A DNA stretch of 53,432 nucleotides from an uncultured Coriobacteriaceae bacterium (GTDB lineage: Bacteria > Actinomycetota > Coriobacteriia > Coriobacteriales > Atopobiaceae). The stretch is taken from NCBI GenBank assembly GCA_902793465.1, contig CADBDT010000012.1:1-53432 (forward strand), in the 5' to 3' direction. Numbering within the stretch: position 1 is the stretch's first letter; each line of letters begins with the position of its first letter. Below the pieces are notes generated by a model. That model made no database searches. It saw only the letters and a list, made by a program, of their open reading frames with translations, and had not been told where the DNA came from. Both the position numbers and the translations under genes were made by a program. Shown here in pieces: positions 1 to 7,794 of the stretch.

Positions 1-97
1 GGCGAATTAGATCCGACTGGAATTGGCGATTATCAATCGACTAGGATTGGTCAATTTAATCCGACTCCACAATTGGCTAAAAACGCCCGACTCTAAC
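1..97. repeat. Imperfect tandem repeats, period 24-26 bp
   Basis: Four units each end in CGACT (at 14-18, 38-42, 62-66 and 88-92), and three carry an AATTGG/GATTGG block just after the preceding CGACT. Spacings are 24, 24 and 26 bp. Recognisable aldo/keto reductase sequence begins only after these repeats, so they replace the 5' part of that gene. The repeats could be a recombination scar, a rearranged or phase-variable end, or an assembly artefact at a contig edge. The sequence alone does not decide. Confidence 0.6.
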
Positions 98-649
98 AAC
101 GGTGTGCCGGTTATCGTAATGGAGCCCTGCAAGGGTGGCCAGCTCGTCAACCTTCCCGAGGCGGCTCAGCGGGCGCTCGACGCGGCGCCCAACCCCGAGG
201 GCCTCTCGAACGCGGGCTATGCGCTGCGATTCTGCGCGACCCAACCCAACGTTGCCATGGTGCTCAGCGGCATGAGCACCATGGAACAGGTGGAGGACAA
301 CCTGCGCGCAATGGCGGGCGACCCTGCGCCGCTTACGGCCGAGCAGCTCCAAGCGCTGCGCAACGTGCACGAGGCCTTCGCGAGCCTGGGGATGATTGCC
401 TGCACCGCCTGCCACTACTGCACTGACGGCTGCCCCAAGCGCATCATGATCCCCGAGCTCTTCAGTGACCTCAATACGAAGCGCGTGTTTGGTGGCTGGA
501 ATCCGGGCTGGTACTTCTCCAACGTGCATACCGCCGACGGCCATGCCAAGCCGAGCGAGTGCATCCGCTGCGGCAAGTGCGAGCGAGAGTGCCCGCAGGG
601 CCTGCCCATCCGCGAGCTGCTAACGGAGGTCGCTGCTGAGTTTGAGTAA
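98..649 (+). pseudogene. Aldo/keto reductase with C-terminal ferredoxin domain, 5'-truncated
   Basis: This encodes only the C-terminal part of an aldo/keto reductase of the type that carries a C-terminal 4Fe-4S dicluster domain. Such proteins are flavin- or ferredoxin-linked oxidoreductases in anaerobes. The beginning matches the end of the TIM barrel (PVIVMEPCKGGQL), followed by the block around VLSGMSTMEQVEDNL. The ferredoxin-like cysteines follow in two sets, CTACHYCTDGCP and CIRCGKCERECP, as expected for two Fe-S clusters. The N-terminal two thirds with the catalytic Tyr/Lys/His is missing, and the in-frame DNA upstream is the tandem repeat. The fragment ends normally and is followed by a terminator hairpin. 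The family is clear. Whether the truncation is biological or an assembly edge is not. Confidence 0.8.
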
Positions 650-666
650 ACGTGTGCCACGGGTGT

Positions 667-703
667 GATGCCCCGTGTTTCAAATACTGAAACGCGGGGC
701 ATC
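667..703 (+). terminator. Hairpin after aldo/keto reductase
   Basis: A 16-bp stem starting GATGCCCC with one G-U pair and a 5-nt loop lies 17 bp after the reductase stop. No long T-run follows, so it may be a weak or factor-assisted terminator. Confidence 0.55.
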
Positions 704-785
704 GCAACGGAACGCTTGGCGGGCGTGTCTGGCCGTAACCTTTTCTTAGTGATATCGCAGTCCCTAAGCAAAAGGAAGGAAAGCC

Positions 786-1182
786 ATGCCCGAAGCACAA
801 GACAATGCACTCATGAGATTTTTGAACGAGAAGCTCGTGCCCTTCTCAACGAAGGTCGGTCAGAACCGATACATTCAGGCTATCGGCCAAGGTTCTATGA
901 GCCCTATGGCCATCATCCTTGTTGGCTCGATCTTTAACCTGCTTAACACTCTGGCAATCGAGCCCTACCAGGCATTCATCGCGTCCAATGGTCTGGGCGA
1001 GGTCTTTACTGCCATATACAACGCTGCGATGAATTTTATGGGCCTCTTTATGGTTGCCAGCGTCGCGCGTGGTGCCGCAAAGAGCTTTGGCCATGATGAC
1101 TTGGCAATCGAGAACGTGTTCCTCGCTCTTATGGGACACCTTATCCTAGTGCCTCTTACCGTAAACGAGGCAGGCGACTCGC
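786..1182 (+). pseudogene. PTS sugar transporter EIIC, N-terminal fragment
   Basis: About 132 residues match the start of a cellobiose/lactose-type PTS EIIC permease, including the early NRYIQAIGQGSM block and the first hydrophobic segments (IILVGSIFNLLNTLAI, AAMNFMGLFMVASVA). The start has a good AAGGAAGG ribosome-binding site at about 773-780. A full EIIC has over 400 residues. Here the reading frame runs directly into glucosidase sequence at about 1183, so a deletion removed the rest of the permease and the start of the next gene. In life these two genes form the uptake and hydrolysis unit for beta-glucosides. The fusion product is not expected to function. Confidence 0.8.
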
Positions 1183-1711
1183 TACCACCGCTGGCGCGAG
1201 GATGTGGATCTCTTTGCCCAGATGGGCTTCAAGGTGTTTCGTTACAGATACCGTAGGTGGCAACTTCCAGGTGGGTGCTCGCAACGAGTATCTTACGTAC
1301 TCCGATTGGGGCTGGGCAATGGACCCCACGGGGCTTCAGTGGCAACTCGAGGTGCTCTACGATCGTTACCGTGTACCGCTCATGGTGGTGGAAAACGGCC
1401 TAGGCGCCTTTGACGAAGTGGTAGTTGAGGACGGGGAGAAGCGCGTCCACGATCCATACCGCATCGACTACCTGCGCCAGCACGTGCATGCCATGGAGGC
1501 AGCCATCGCCAACGGCGTGGACCTCTGGGGGTACACGCCGTGGGGTTGCGTGGATCTGGTTAGCATGGGAACAGGCGAGATGCGCAGGCGCTACGGATTT
1601 GTGTACGTGGATATGGACGATGAGAGCAAAGGCACGCTCGACCGCTACCGAAAGGACAGCTTTTGGTGGTACAAGAAGGTCATCGAGTTCAACGGGGAGG
1701 TTCTGCACTAA
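1183..1711 (+). pseudogene. 6-phospho-beta-glucosidase (GH1), doubly deleted remnant
   Basis: Two pieces of a family 1 glycoside hydrolase remain. Positions 1183-1242 encode an N-terminal piece (YHRWREDVDLFAQMGFKVFR). After a frame change the C-terminal third follows from about 1250: NEYLTYSDWGWAMDP, then VVENGLGAFDE with the GH1 nucleophile glutamate, then DLWGYTPWG and a normal end. The middle of the barrel, with the acid/base glutamate, is gone. With the EIIC fragment this shows at least two deletions in one beta-glucoside operon. A second GH1 scrap lies at 42.4 kb. Confidence 0.82.
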
Positions 1712-1715
1712 GCTC

Positions 1716-1725
1716 GTTTACCTGC
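1716..1725. other. Candidate left attachment core
   Basis: GTTTACCTGC occurs just after the glucosidase stop and again at 20499-20508, on the two outer sides of the prophage-like block. Ten bases could match by chance. The support is position: both copies sit outside the GGTACGAA/GGTACAAAT motifs at each end. Confidence 0.3.
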
Positions 1726-1741
1726 GGAAACGCTGGGCTTG

Positions 1742-1807
1742 GGGCCGTGGTATTCGGTGACTGGTACGAATCTGGTACAAATCGTGCAGCCGAGAATACC
1801 ACGGCCC
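1742..1807. repeat. Inverted repeat and putative integrase arm site at element left end
   Basis: Perfect 14-bp arms (GGGCCGTGGTATTC at 1742-1755 and its complement at 1794-1807) flank a 38-nt loop. The loop holds GGTACGAA and GGTACAAAT at 1763-1782. The same pair of motifs, with one extra base between them, occurs at 20415-20435. The hairpin lies just after the minus-strand integrase stop and could end its transcript. The loop motifs look like recombinase arm-binding sites. Confidence 0.5.
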
Positions 1808-1811
1808 TCTC

Positions 1812-2999
1812 TCATGCGCTGAACGCCCGAGATAACGTGTCGATGGCCTGCCGCTTGGCGTCGAGGTTCACGTGGGTGTAGACCTGCATGGCGGTCTGCG
1901 GATCGGAGTGTCCGGCAAGCTCCTGCATGACCTTCGGATGGACACCCTCGATGGCGAGCATAGTGAGAAACGTGTGCCTTAGCTCATGGAAGGTGACGCG
2001 CTCGTCCTTCCACCACTTGCTGAGGGTGGTCGGGTGCAGGCGTCTTCCGGAGATGTTGGCGATCACGGGACTCTGGTCAGTAATCTCGATGGGATCGCCC
2101 TTGTAGTGACACGCATTCTTGCGGTCGCGGTTGAGTTTGTCGAAGCGCTCCTCTTGGTTGGCTCTCAGCTTCCGCAGGGCATCGGCCACGAACGCGGGCA
2201 TGGGCAGGATCCGGTCGCCCGCCTTGGTCTTGGTTCCCTTGAGGTTGTTCTCGATGTCAACCGAGTGTCGAACGTGGATGGTCATGGCGTTGAAGTCGAC
2301 GTCGCCCCACGAGAGGCCGCAGGCCTCGCCCCGGTGCATGCCCATGCAGACGGCGAGCAGGTAGGCGCAGTCGTTGTCGAAGCCGGTGCCGAGCTCGTTT
2401 ATGAACTCGCGGACCTTCTCGGGCTCGATGGCATGGCGCTCCTCGGTGTCCATGCGCGGAGGGTTGGCGGCCAGGCACGGGTTCATGACAAGCACCTCCT
2501 CCTTCACCGCCTAGTTGAACAGCAGCGTCAGGTTGTTGTGGATGTGGCGCACGTGCGTTCCGCTGGAGGGACGGTCCGAGAGCGTGTCGCCCTTGAGCAT
2601 GGCGAGGTACATATCGTTGAGCATCTCCGGCGTGATTGCTGCGAGGTTGGCCTTGCCGAGGTGCGCGCACGCGGACTTGAAGTTGCTCCTGAGCTTGCGT
2701 GCGGTCGCGGCGGCAATCTCCTTGTTGAGCTCGCGGCGCTCCACGTAGCGGTCGCAGTACTCCTGCAGCGTGTACTTCGCACGGTCCTGCACCTGGTTGT
2801 TCTCGATCTCCTCGATGAACTTGCGGAGCTCCTTGCTCGCCTCGGTATAGGTGCCGGTGAAGCGTCGCGTGTGCGTGCGGTACTTGCCCGTATGTGAGTT
2901 GAGGCCGTCGTTGACGCGCAGCTGCCACCTGCGGCATCTGGCCTTGGTCTTGTCCTTCTCCAGCTGGACGATGGTTCCCTTACCCGTTACCTTTGCCAT
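1812..2999 (-). pseudogene. int: Tyrosine integrase interrupted by an amber codon
   Basis: Read across 2999 to 1812 this is one typical phage integrase of about 395 codons. The N-terminal part has an arm-binding and core-binding region (HTRRFTGTYTEASKEL, then ITPEMLNDMY). The C-terminal part has the catalytic domain with R (MGMHRGEACGL), HELRH and a final YTHVN tyrosine. A TAG at 2511-2513 interrupts the same frame, replacing a residue that is usually Gln in such linkers. Nothing is shifted or missing on either side. A GGAGG 8 nt before the in-frame ATG of MNPCLAANPP could allow separate translation of the catalytic domain. The start has a GGGAGG site. It follows the XRE regulator by 5 nt, so both form a minus-strand lysogeny operon. 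Integration activity is probably lost unless the stop is suppressed. Confidence 0.88.
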
Positions 3000-3004
3000 T
3001 GTTC

Positions 3005-3388
3005 CTACCTCCCCTCGGCTGCGAGGATCCGCTCGCGGAAGTCGAGATACTGTGCGTACTCGTCGAGCGATCGCCGGCCGCCCTCGGAGAGGGACCGGTA
3101 GAACGCGTTGAGGTCGCGGCCTTCGGGCTCCGGCTCGCCGTCTCGACCGACGACGGCGTCGATGGTGCAGCCAAACCTGTCAGCTATGGCCCAGGCGGCC
3201 GCCATGGGGATGGCGGAGTCGGGGCCCTGGGACCCGCGCTCCCAGCGCGAGTAGGTAGAGGCAGGCACGCCGAGCGCGGCGGCGAACTCCTTGGCGTTCC
3301 TGTAGCCTGCCGCTGCCCTGAGTTCGGAGAGTGCCGTCCTCGTGCGCACGTAGGCGCGGGTGGTGGTGTTTTCGGCGGTTTGTGTCAT
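3005..3388 (-). CDS. XRE-family helix-turn-helix regulator
   Basis: This is a 127-residue DNA-binding protein with a single N-terminal HTH domain (about residues 18-70). The pattern AKEFAAALGVPASTYSRWERG is the classic XRE recognition helix region. The C-terminal 50 residues are charged and helical and may dimerise. Its place directly upstream of the integrase and divergent from the methyltransferase gene fits a prophage repressor, or a controller of the neighbouring restriction-modification genes. The start ATG overlaps an AT-rich promoter-like stretch (CATATAATGAG on the plus strand). No obvious operator repeat was recognised. Confidence 0.85.
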   Translation of the reverse strand: MTQTAENTTTRAYVRTRTALSELRAAAGYRNAKEFAAALGVPASTYSRWERGSQGPDSAIPMAAAWAIADRFGCTIDAVVGRDGEPEPEGRDLNAFYRSLSEGGRRSLDEYAQYLDFRERILAAEGR

Positions 3389-3828
3389 ATAATGAGACCG
3401 TCCTTTCTTGGAGGAGTGGCGCCGGGCGTGGCTGAGCGCCGCCCGCGCAGCAGACCCGCGTCAGCGGGGCTGCGGAGCGGAGCGCGAAGACACGTCTGGC
3501 GCCCCGACTGCAGGCCGACCAGGTTGAGCTGCAGGCCGCCCGCCGACCCGTGGCCCTCCCGAACCGCGCCCCACGCCCCCGGCTGCCACGTAGCGTCCTG
3601 CCCGCAGCCGCCCGCGTCTGCGTGGCGTGCGCTCACGGCCCGGCGGCATAGTAGTTTGGCAGCCTTGCGGTTGGAAGGCGTGATCGGATACGAGAGCGCT
3701 CGGTCTTCTCTTCATCGAAGAGGAATGGCGGTATAGTTAAGCATTTGCAGATATTTTGGCTTTCCCACCGCTACGCATTGTAGAATGATTTCGCACTAGT
3801 CGGGTTTTATCTACACGTGGGATTGTTA
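3389..3828. other. Divergent intergenic region, regulator to methyltransferase
   Basis: The left 270 bp are very GC-rich and encode nothing I can support; open frames there lack family resemblance and ribosome-binding sites. The right 150 bp are AT-richer and should hold the methyltransferase promoter. A small hairpin, CTCTTC-ATC-GAAGAG, lies near 3709-3723. The abrupt change in composition may mark the insertion point of the defence island next to the lysogeny genes. Confidence 0.5.
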
Positions 3829-5010
3829 ATGACTGATTTGCTTTGCATAGACCTCTTCAGTGGCGCCGGAGGCCTGTCTGAGGGTTTGGAGCTTGCCGGG
3901 TTCCACTCTCTATACGCCTCTGAGATTGTGCCGATATATGCTGAGACTTATCAGCTCAACCACCCGGAGACGCTAACTGATGTCCGTGATATTCGCACGG
4001 TCGACCCAGCTCAAATACGTGAGAAACTTGGCATGGGTGTTGGCGAGCTCGACCTTGTTGCGGGCGGTCCGCCATGCCAGGGGTTCTCAATTAATGCGCC
4101 TGTTAGGTCTGCCGAAGACCCGCGAAACCATCTATTCCGCGATTATCTTAGGTTTGTTGACGAGTTCAAGCCTAGGGCTGTGCTTATCGAGAACGTGCCT
4201 GGTCTTGTGAGTTTTGAGCATGGAGCCACGCTGCACGCAATTATCGATGCCCTTGCACAGCTTGGTTATGGCGCGGACGTGCACATCCTTGGTGCGCCCT
4301 ACTACGGAGTGCCGCAGATGAGGTGGCGCACCATAATCATGGCTTTGCGCGGCGCGGTGATACCCCAAACGGCCTGGCCGGAGCCGGTGAGGCATGCGCC
4401 TCTGCGTGCGAACTTTGCCACCACGTTCGATGGCCACAACATCGTAAAGACTCCTAGCCCGGAGACTTCCGCTCCGTTTACGACGCTTAGGGAAGCCATT
4501 GGTGACCTTCCGCCACTAAAGAATGGCGAACGAGGCGCTGAGCTCAAACCATATGCCATGGAGCCTACGTGCGACTACCAACGCAGGCTGCGTGTTGGGA
4601 GTGCGGGCGTCATGAACCATGAGGCTGGGCGGCTCTCGGCAATCAACATAGAGCGGATGAAGTACATCAAGCAGGGCGACAACTGGACAGCTATACCGCA
4701 CGACCTGCTCCCAAAGGGCATGCAGCGTGCACGTAGGACCGATCATACGAAACGGTATGGCAGGACACCATGGGACGATATAGCCTCTACCATACTGACG
4801 AAGTGCGACCCGCATTGGGGAGCATACTTTCATCCTGAACAGGATAGGGCCTACACCGTCCGCGAGGCGGCACGCATACAGAGTTTCCCTGACCACTACG
4901 TCTTTCGCGGAGCGCAGGCGGAGCAGTACGCCCAGGTCGGCAATGCCGTGCCGCCCATGCTTGCCGAGGCGGTTGGAAACAGCTTGCGAGCAGTGTTGGA
5001 GGGTCGCTGA
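3829..5010 (+). CDS. DNA (cytosine-5) methyltransferase of a NotI-like R-M pair
   Basis: This 393-residue enzyme would transfer a methyl group from SAM to C5 of cytosine in a specific DNA site. All core motifs are present in order: motif I DLFSGAGGLSEGL, motif IV GGPPCQGFS with catalytic Cys near residue 82, motif VI IENVPG, motif VIII around QMRWRTIIM, motif IX YTVREAARIQSFP and motif X QVGNAVPPMLAE. I chose the ATG at 3829 over an in-frame GTG four codons upstream because motif I should lie close to the N terminus. The stop overlaps the next gene's start (TGATG), so methyltransferase and endonuclease are translationally coupled. It would protect the host from the partner nuclease. Confidence 0.93.
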   Translation: MTDLLCIDLFSGAGGLSEGLELAGFHSLYASEIVPIYAETYQLNHPETLTDVRDIRTVDPAQIREKLGMGVGELDLVAGGPPCQGFSINAPVRSAEDPRNHLFRDYLRFVDEFKPRAVLIENVPGLVSFEHGATLHAIIDALAQLGYGADVHILGAPYYGVPQMRWRTIIMALRGAVIPQTAWPEPVRHAPLRANFATTFDGHNIVKTPSPETSAPFTTLREAIGDLPPLKNGERGAELKPYAMEPTCDYQRRLRVGSAGVMNHEAGRLSAINIERMKYIKQGDNWTAIPHDLLPKGMQRARRTDHTKRYGRTPWDDIASTILTKCDPHWGAYFHPEQDRAYTVREAARIQSFPDHYVFRGAQAEQYAQVGNAVPPMLAEAVGNSLRAVLEGR

Positions 5011-5945
5011 TGGCAGGTTACATCGTGGAGTTCTTCGGCTACAGTGCAACGGACTCGACTACAACGTCCTTGGAGGCGGCTGCCAAAAGGCGCTGCCCGT
5101 TCCTTGGTGCTACGTGCACCAAGACGCTCAGCCATGGAAATGCGCAGGTACCTTCGGGTGTATGCGCCGTCTGCCAGAAGACGAACCCCACCGAAATCAT
5201 CTGCTGTCCGATACGGCTCTATGCAGACAACTACCGCATCCTCAGGATCGTTGGCGAACTTGCCTTCGGTATCAAGGACCTCGGATACTACTCTGGTTCT
5301 ATGGCCGTAGCGCGTGCCAAGGTCGAAGGCGGCGCCGTCGCGGTGTTTGGGCACGGCTGGGGAGGCGAGCTACGTCTGCCAAAACGGCCCACCAAGGGCG
5401 AGAAGATGGGCAACTACTTCATGGACTGGGTGCTTGCCCGCTTAGACGAACGCGGTGCGCTTGCCGAGTTCACCGCCATCGAGGTCCAGACGATTGACAC
5501 GACCGGCAACTACCGAGACTCCCGTGACGAGTTGTTGAACGGTCGGTATATCGTGAGTTCTACGGTTGGAATGAACTGGGAGAACGTTAACAAGCGCATA
5601 CTGCCCCAAATCATCTACAAGGGGCAGGTGTTGCAGCGTGAACCGCTGTGCAAGTCTGGCCTCTGGTTCGTCACCCCTCAGCCTGTCTACCAGCGAATAG
5701 AGGAGCGGCTTGGCGGCGCCGAAAACATTGGCTTTGGCTACCCGTCGCAGCCTGGTGCAATTCACTTCCTGCGATACGACTATGACAGGAACGGCGGCCA
5801 CACTGCTGGCGTGAATAGGCCGCTGGCAGTGGTCGGTAACGACTGCACAACCGTTGAGCGTGTCAGCGCCGCTTTCAATCACGTCGTGTTGCCCGACGCG
5901 GGCGTATACGAGCGAGCGCTCAGACAAGCGCTCTTTGGCCTCTAA
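5010..5945 (+). CDS. NotI-like type II restriction endonuclease
   Basis: This 311-residue protein resembles the NotI endonuclease family. The start has the same plan as NotI: IVEFFGY, then a CPFL block, then further Cys residues (CTKTL, GVCAVCQK, ICCPIRLY). In NotI such cysteines bind a structural iron. The nuclease core shows MDW (Asp139) and AIEVQTID (Glu158, Gln160). NotI uses an Asp...Glu-x-Gln variant of PD-(D/E)XK with nearly the same spacing. It overlaps the methyltransferase by one base and completes a type II R-M unit. Sequence specificity cannot be read from the protein. The octamer GCGGCCGC occurs at 3195-3202 and 42017-42024, so a NotI-like specificity would need active methylation here. 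Confidence 0.82.
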   Translation: MAGYIVEFFGYSATDSTTTSLEAAAKRRCPFLGATCTKTLSHGNAQVPSGVCAVCQKTNPTEIICCPIRLYADNYRILRIVGELAFGIKDLGYYSGSMAVARAKVEGGAVAVFGHGWGGELRLPKRPTKGEKMGNYFMDWVLARLDERGALAEFTAIEVQTIDTTGNYRDSRDELLNGRYIVSSTVGMNWENVNKRILPQIIYKGQVLQREPLCKSGLWFVTPQPVYQRIEERLGGAENIGFGYPSQPGAIHFLRYDYDRNGGHTAGVNRPLAVVGNDCTTVERVSAAFNHVVLPDAGVYERALRQALFGL

Positions 5946-6344
5946 TTTGTCACGGTGGCTCGCTGTAAGTTGATTGCCGATGAGAGGCAGGCTATATGGC
6001 GAGCCTTCGAGTGCGTTAAGCAATTGGCAGAACAGATCAATCGGAGATGTGCTAGATCATATTGTTAGATATTGAGGTCGCGGTCATCACTTAGAGGCCT
6101 GCTAAAAACCTGATTGTATGTCTGTACAATTGCAACGAATCTTGGCGTACATCGAGTTACCGCCTCAGTCAGAATGCATTCTGACTGAGGCGGTAAATAA
6201 TTAACGCTAGCCGCTTTGTAGCTTCATGCAAAGTATAAACCGGTCAAGGTCTAATATTTGCCATGCCACCGGTACGAGACCGACGGGCACCGTTGTGGTG
6301 ATACCATTAATCACTGCGGGCAGTAGACAAGGTGGGCTAACGGC
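5946..6344. other. Intergenic region between R-M unit and MutL-Z1-AIPR operon
   Basis: About 400 bp separate the nuclease from the ATPase gene. A GTG frame at 5955-6068 (37 codons) is possible but has no recognised family. A perfect 40-bp palindrome lies in the middle. The 150 bp before the ATPase should hold its promoter, but I see no convincing -35/-10 pair. The ATPase start is preceded by AAGGTGG. Confidence 0.5.
6157..6196. repeat. Perfect 40-bp palindrome
   Basis: Two 20-bp arms beginning TTACCGCCTCAGTCAG meet with no spacer. An AT-rich stretch follows (AATAATTAA). It could be a bidirectional terminator between the two defence modules or a protein-binding site. Confidence 0.85.
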
Positions 6345-7793
6345 ATGGAAGAAATCAGACTTGAACCTGTACCAAGCATACTGATTGAAAGCCTAAGAGA
6401 CATAGGCTATTCATTCAACACCGCAGTCGCTGATATTGTGGACAACTCGATCTCGGCAAATGCCAGCATGATCGACATCCTCATTCCTCCCGCCGAGTCT
6501 CCAGCCATGACGATCGTTGACAATGGGACGGGTTTAACACGTTCAGAATTGCTCGAGGCTATGAGATTGGGCAGCACGGACCCCCGCAAGGAGAGGGCAA
6601 GGAACGACCTCGGGCGTTTCGGTCTAGGAATGAAGACGGCATCCTTCTCACAATGTCGCAGACTGACAGTAATCTCAAAGACCGCAGGGAAGGCGCATGG
6701 CTTTGCGTGGGACCTCGACGAGGTCGTAAAGCAGAACTCGTGGCTGGTTGATGAGGTGATGGATTTCGATGACATCCAGGGAATTGACCTACTGCAAGAC
6801 AGCGGAACCCTTGTCCTCTGGGAAAAGCTGGACCGACTTTCGGGCAACCTCGGTGGAGGCAAGCCAAACATTGACAGAATTATCGATGAGGCGGCCGACC
6901 ACCTGTCACTAGTGTTCCACAGGTACCTTGCGGGTGAAGCAGGCACAAAGCGCATTGGCATTAGAATCAACAATCGATTGCTCGAGGCACTCGACCCGTT
7001 TAACAGCAGAAACAGCGCCACGCAAGTTACACCAGAAGAGGTGCCGCTACTTGGCGTGCGGATGAGGGCATACACGCTGCCCAACAGGGACTGTTACACA
7101 TCCCAAAAGGAATACGAACGCTATGGCCTCGGGGACTATCTGAAGAACCAAGGGGTATATCTCTACCGTGCGAAGAGGCTCATCCTTTATGGGACTTGGC
7201 TTGGACTGGCGAAAAAGTCGGCTGTTACGCAGCTCTGCCGCGTACGCATAGATATCGATAACGGACAGGATGAGCTCTGGAAGATTGACGTGAAAAAGGC
7301 TTCGGCACAACTGCCGGAAGTAGTGCGGAACAGGGTCAAAGACCTTGTTGGAAGGATGTGCAGGCCCTCGCGCAGAGTCTACAAAAGGAGGGGTGCCAAG
7401 CAGGTTGACCAGAGCCTAAAGCCCGTTTGGAGCGTATACAGGGCAGATGAGGGCTCCACTTACAGTGTCAATCGAGACCACCCCTCAATCAAGGCATACA
7501 GAGAAAGCCTAGCGACAGCGGAAGACAGAAGGTCGTTCGACTCCATAATCGGGCTTATCGAGTCGGGCTTTCCCACGAAGGCGCTCTTCTATGACATGAC
7601 GACCGATGCGGACCATGTTGCTTTTGCGGCGATTTCGGAAGACGAACTGACCGAGAACGCCCGTAACTTCTACGGGATGATGAAGGGAACCGGAGTCAGC
7701 GACCAAACGATAATAAACACAATGCGGCAGTCTGAGCCGTTTGCTTCAAATTGGGCAAAAACGTGCCATGCACTTGGGATTGAGGAAGAATAA
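6345..7793 (+). CDS. MutL/MORC-like GHKL ATPase of the Mza-type system
   Basis: The N-terminal 130 residues of this 482-residue protein form a GHKL ATPase. The N box is AVADIVDNSISANAS (Mg-binding Asn near residue 34), G1 is IVDNGTG and G2 is DLGRFGLGMKTASFS. An S5-like second domain should follow. MutL-type ATPases of this sort occur in prokaryotic restriction-like gene clusters and are related to eukaryotic MORC proteins. The next three genes are exactly the partners expected (Z1, DUF4420, AIPR). The gene starts the operon, and the Z1 gene begins one base after its stop. ATP-driven clamp closing on DNA is the likely role, by analogy. Confidence 0.9.
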   Translation: MEEIRLEPVPSILIESLRDIGYSFNTAVADIVDNSISANASMIDILIPPAESPAMTIVDNGTGLTRSELLEAMRLGSTDPRKERARNDLGRFGLGMKTASFSQCRRLTVISKTAGKAHGFAWDLDEVVKQNSWLVDEVMDFDDIQGIDLLQDSGTLVLWEKLDRLSGNLGGGKPNIDRIIDEAADHLSLVFHRYLAGEAGTKRIGIRINNRLLEALDPFNSRNSATQVTPEEVPLLGVRMRAYTLPNRDCYTSQKEYERYGLGDYLKNQGVYLYRAKRLILYGTWLGLAKKSAVTQLCRVRIDIDNGQDELWKIDVKKASAQLPEVVRNRVKDLVGRMCRPSRRVYKRRGAKQVDQSLKPVWSVYRADEGSTYSVNRDHPSIKAYRESLATAEDRRSFDSIIGLIESGFPTKALFYDMTTDADHVAFAAISEDELTENARNFYGMMKGTGVSDQTIINTMRQSEPFASNWAKTCHALGIEEE

Positions 7794-7794
7794 C

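Noticed and set aside
1986..2897. 303-residue plus-strand open frame
   Set aside because: Antisense over both halves of the integrase; it spans the amber codon only because that is not a stop on this strand.
3461..3715. GC-rich minus-strand open frames before the XRE regulator
   Set aside because: Open only because of very high GC; no ribosome-binding site or family pattern.
5955..6068. 37-codon GTG frame after the NotI-like gene
   Set aside because: Plausible amino-acid composition but no ribosome-binding site, family or conservation evidence.
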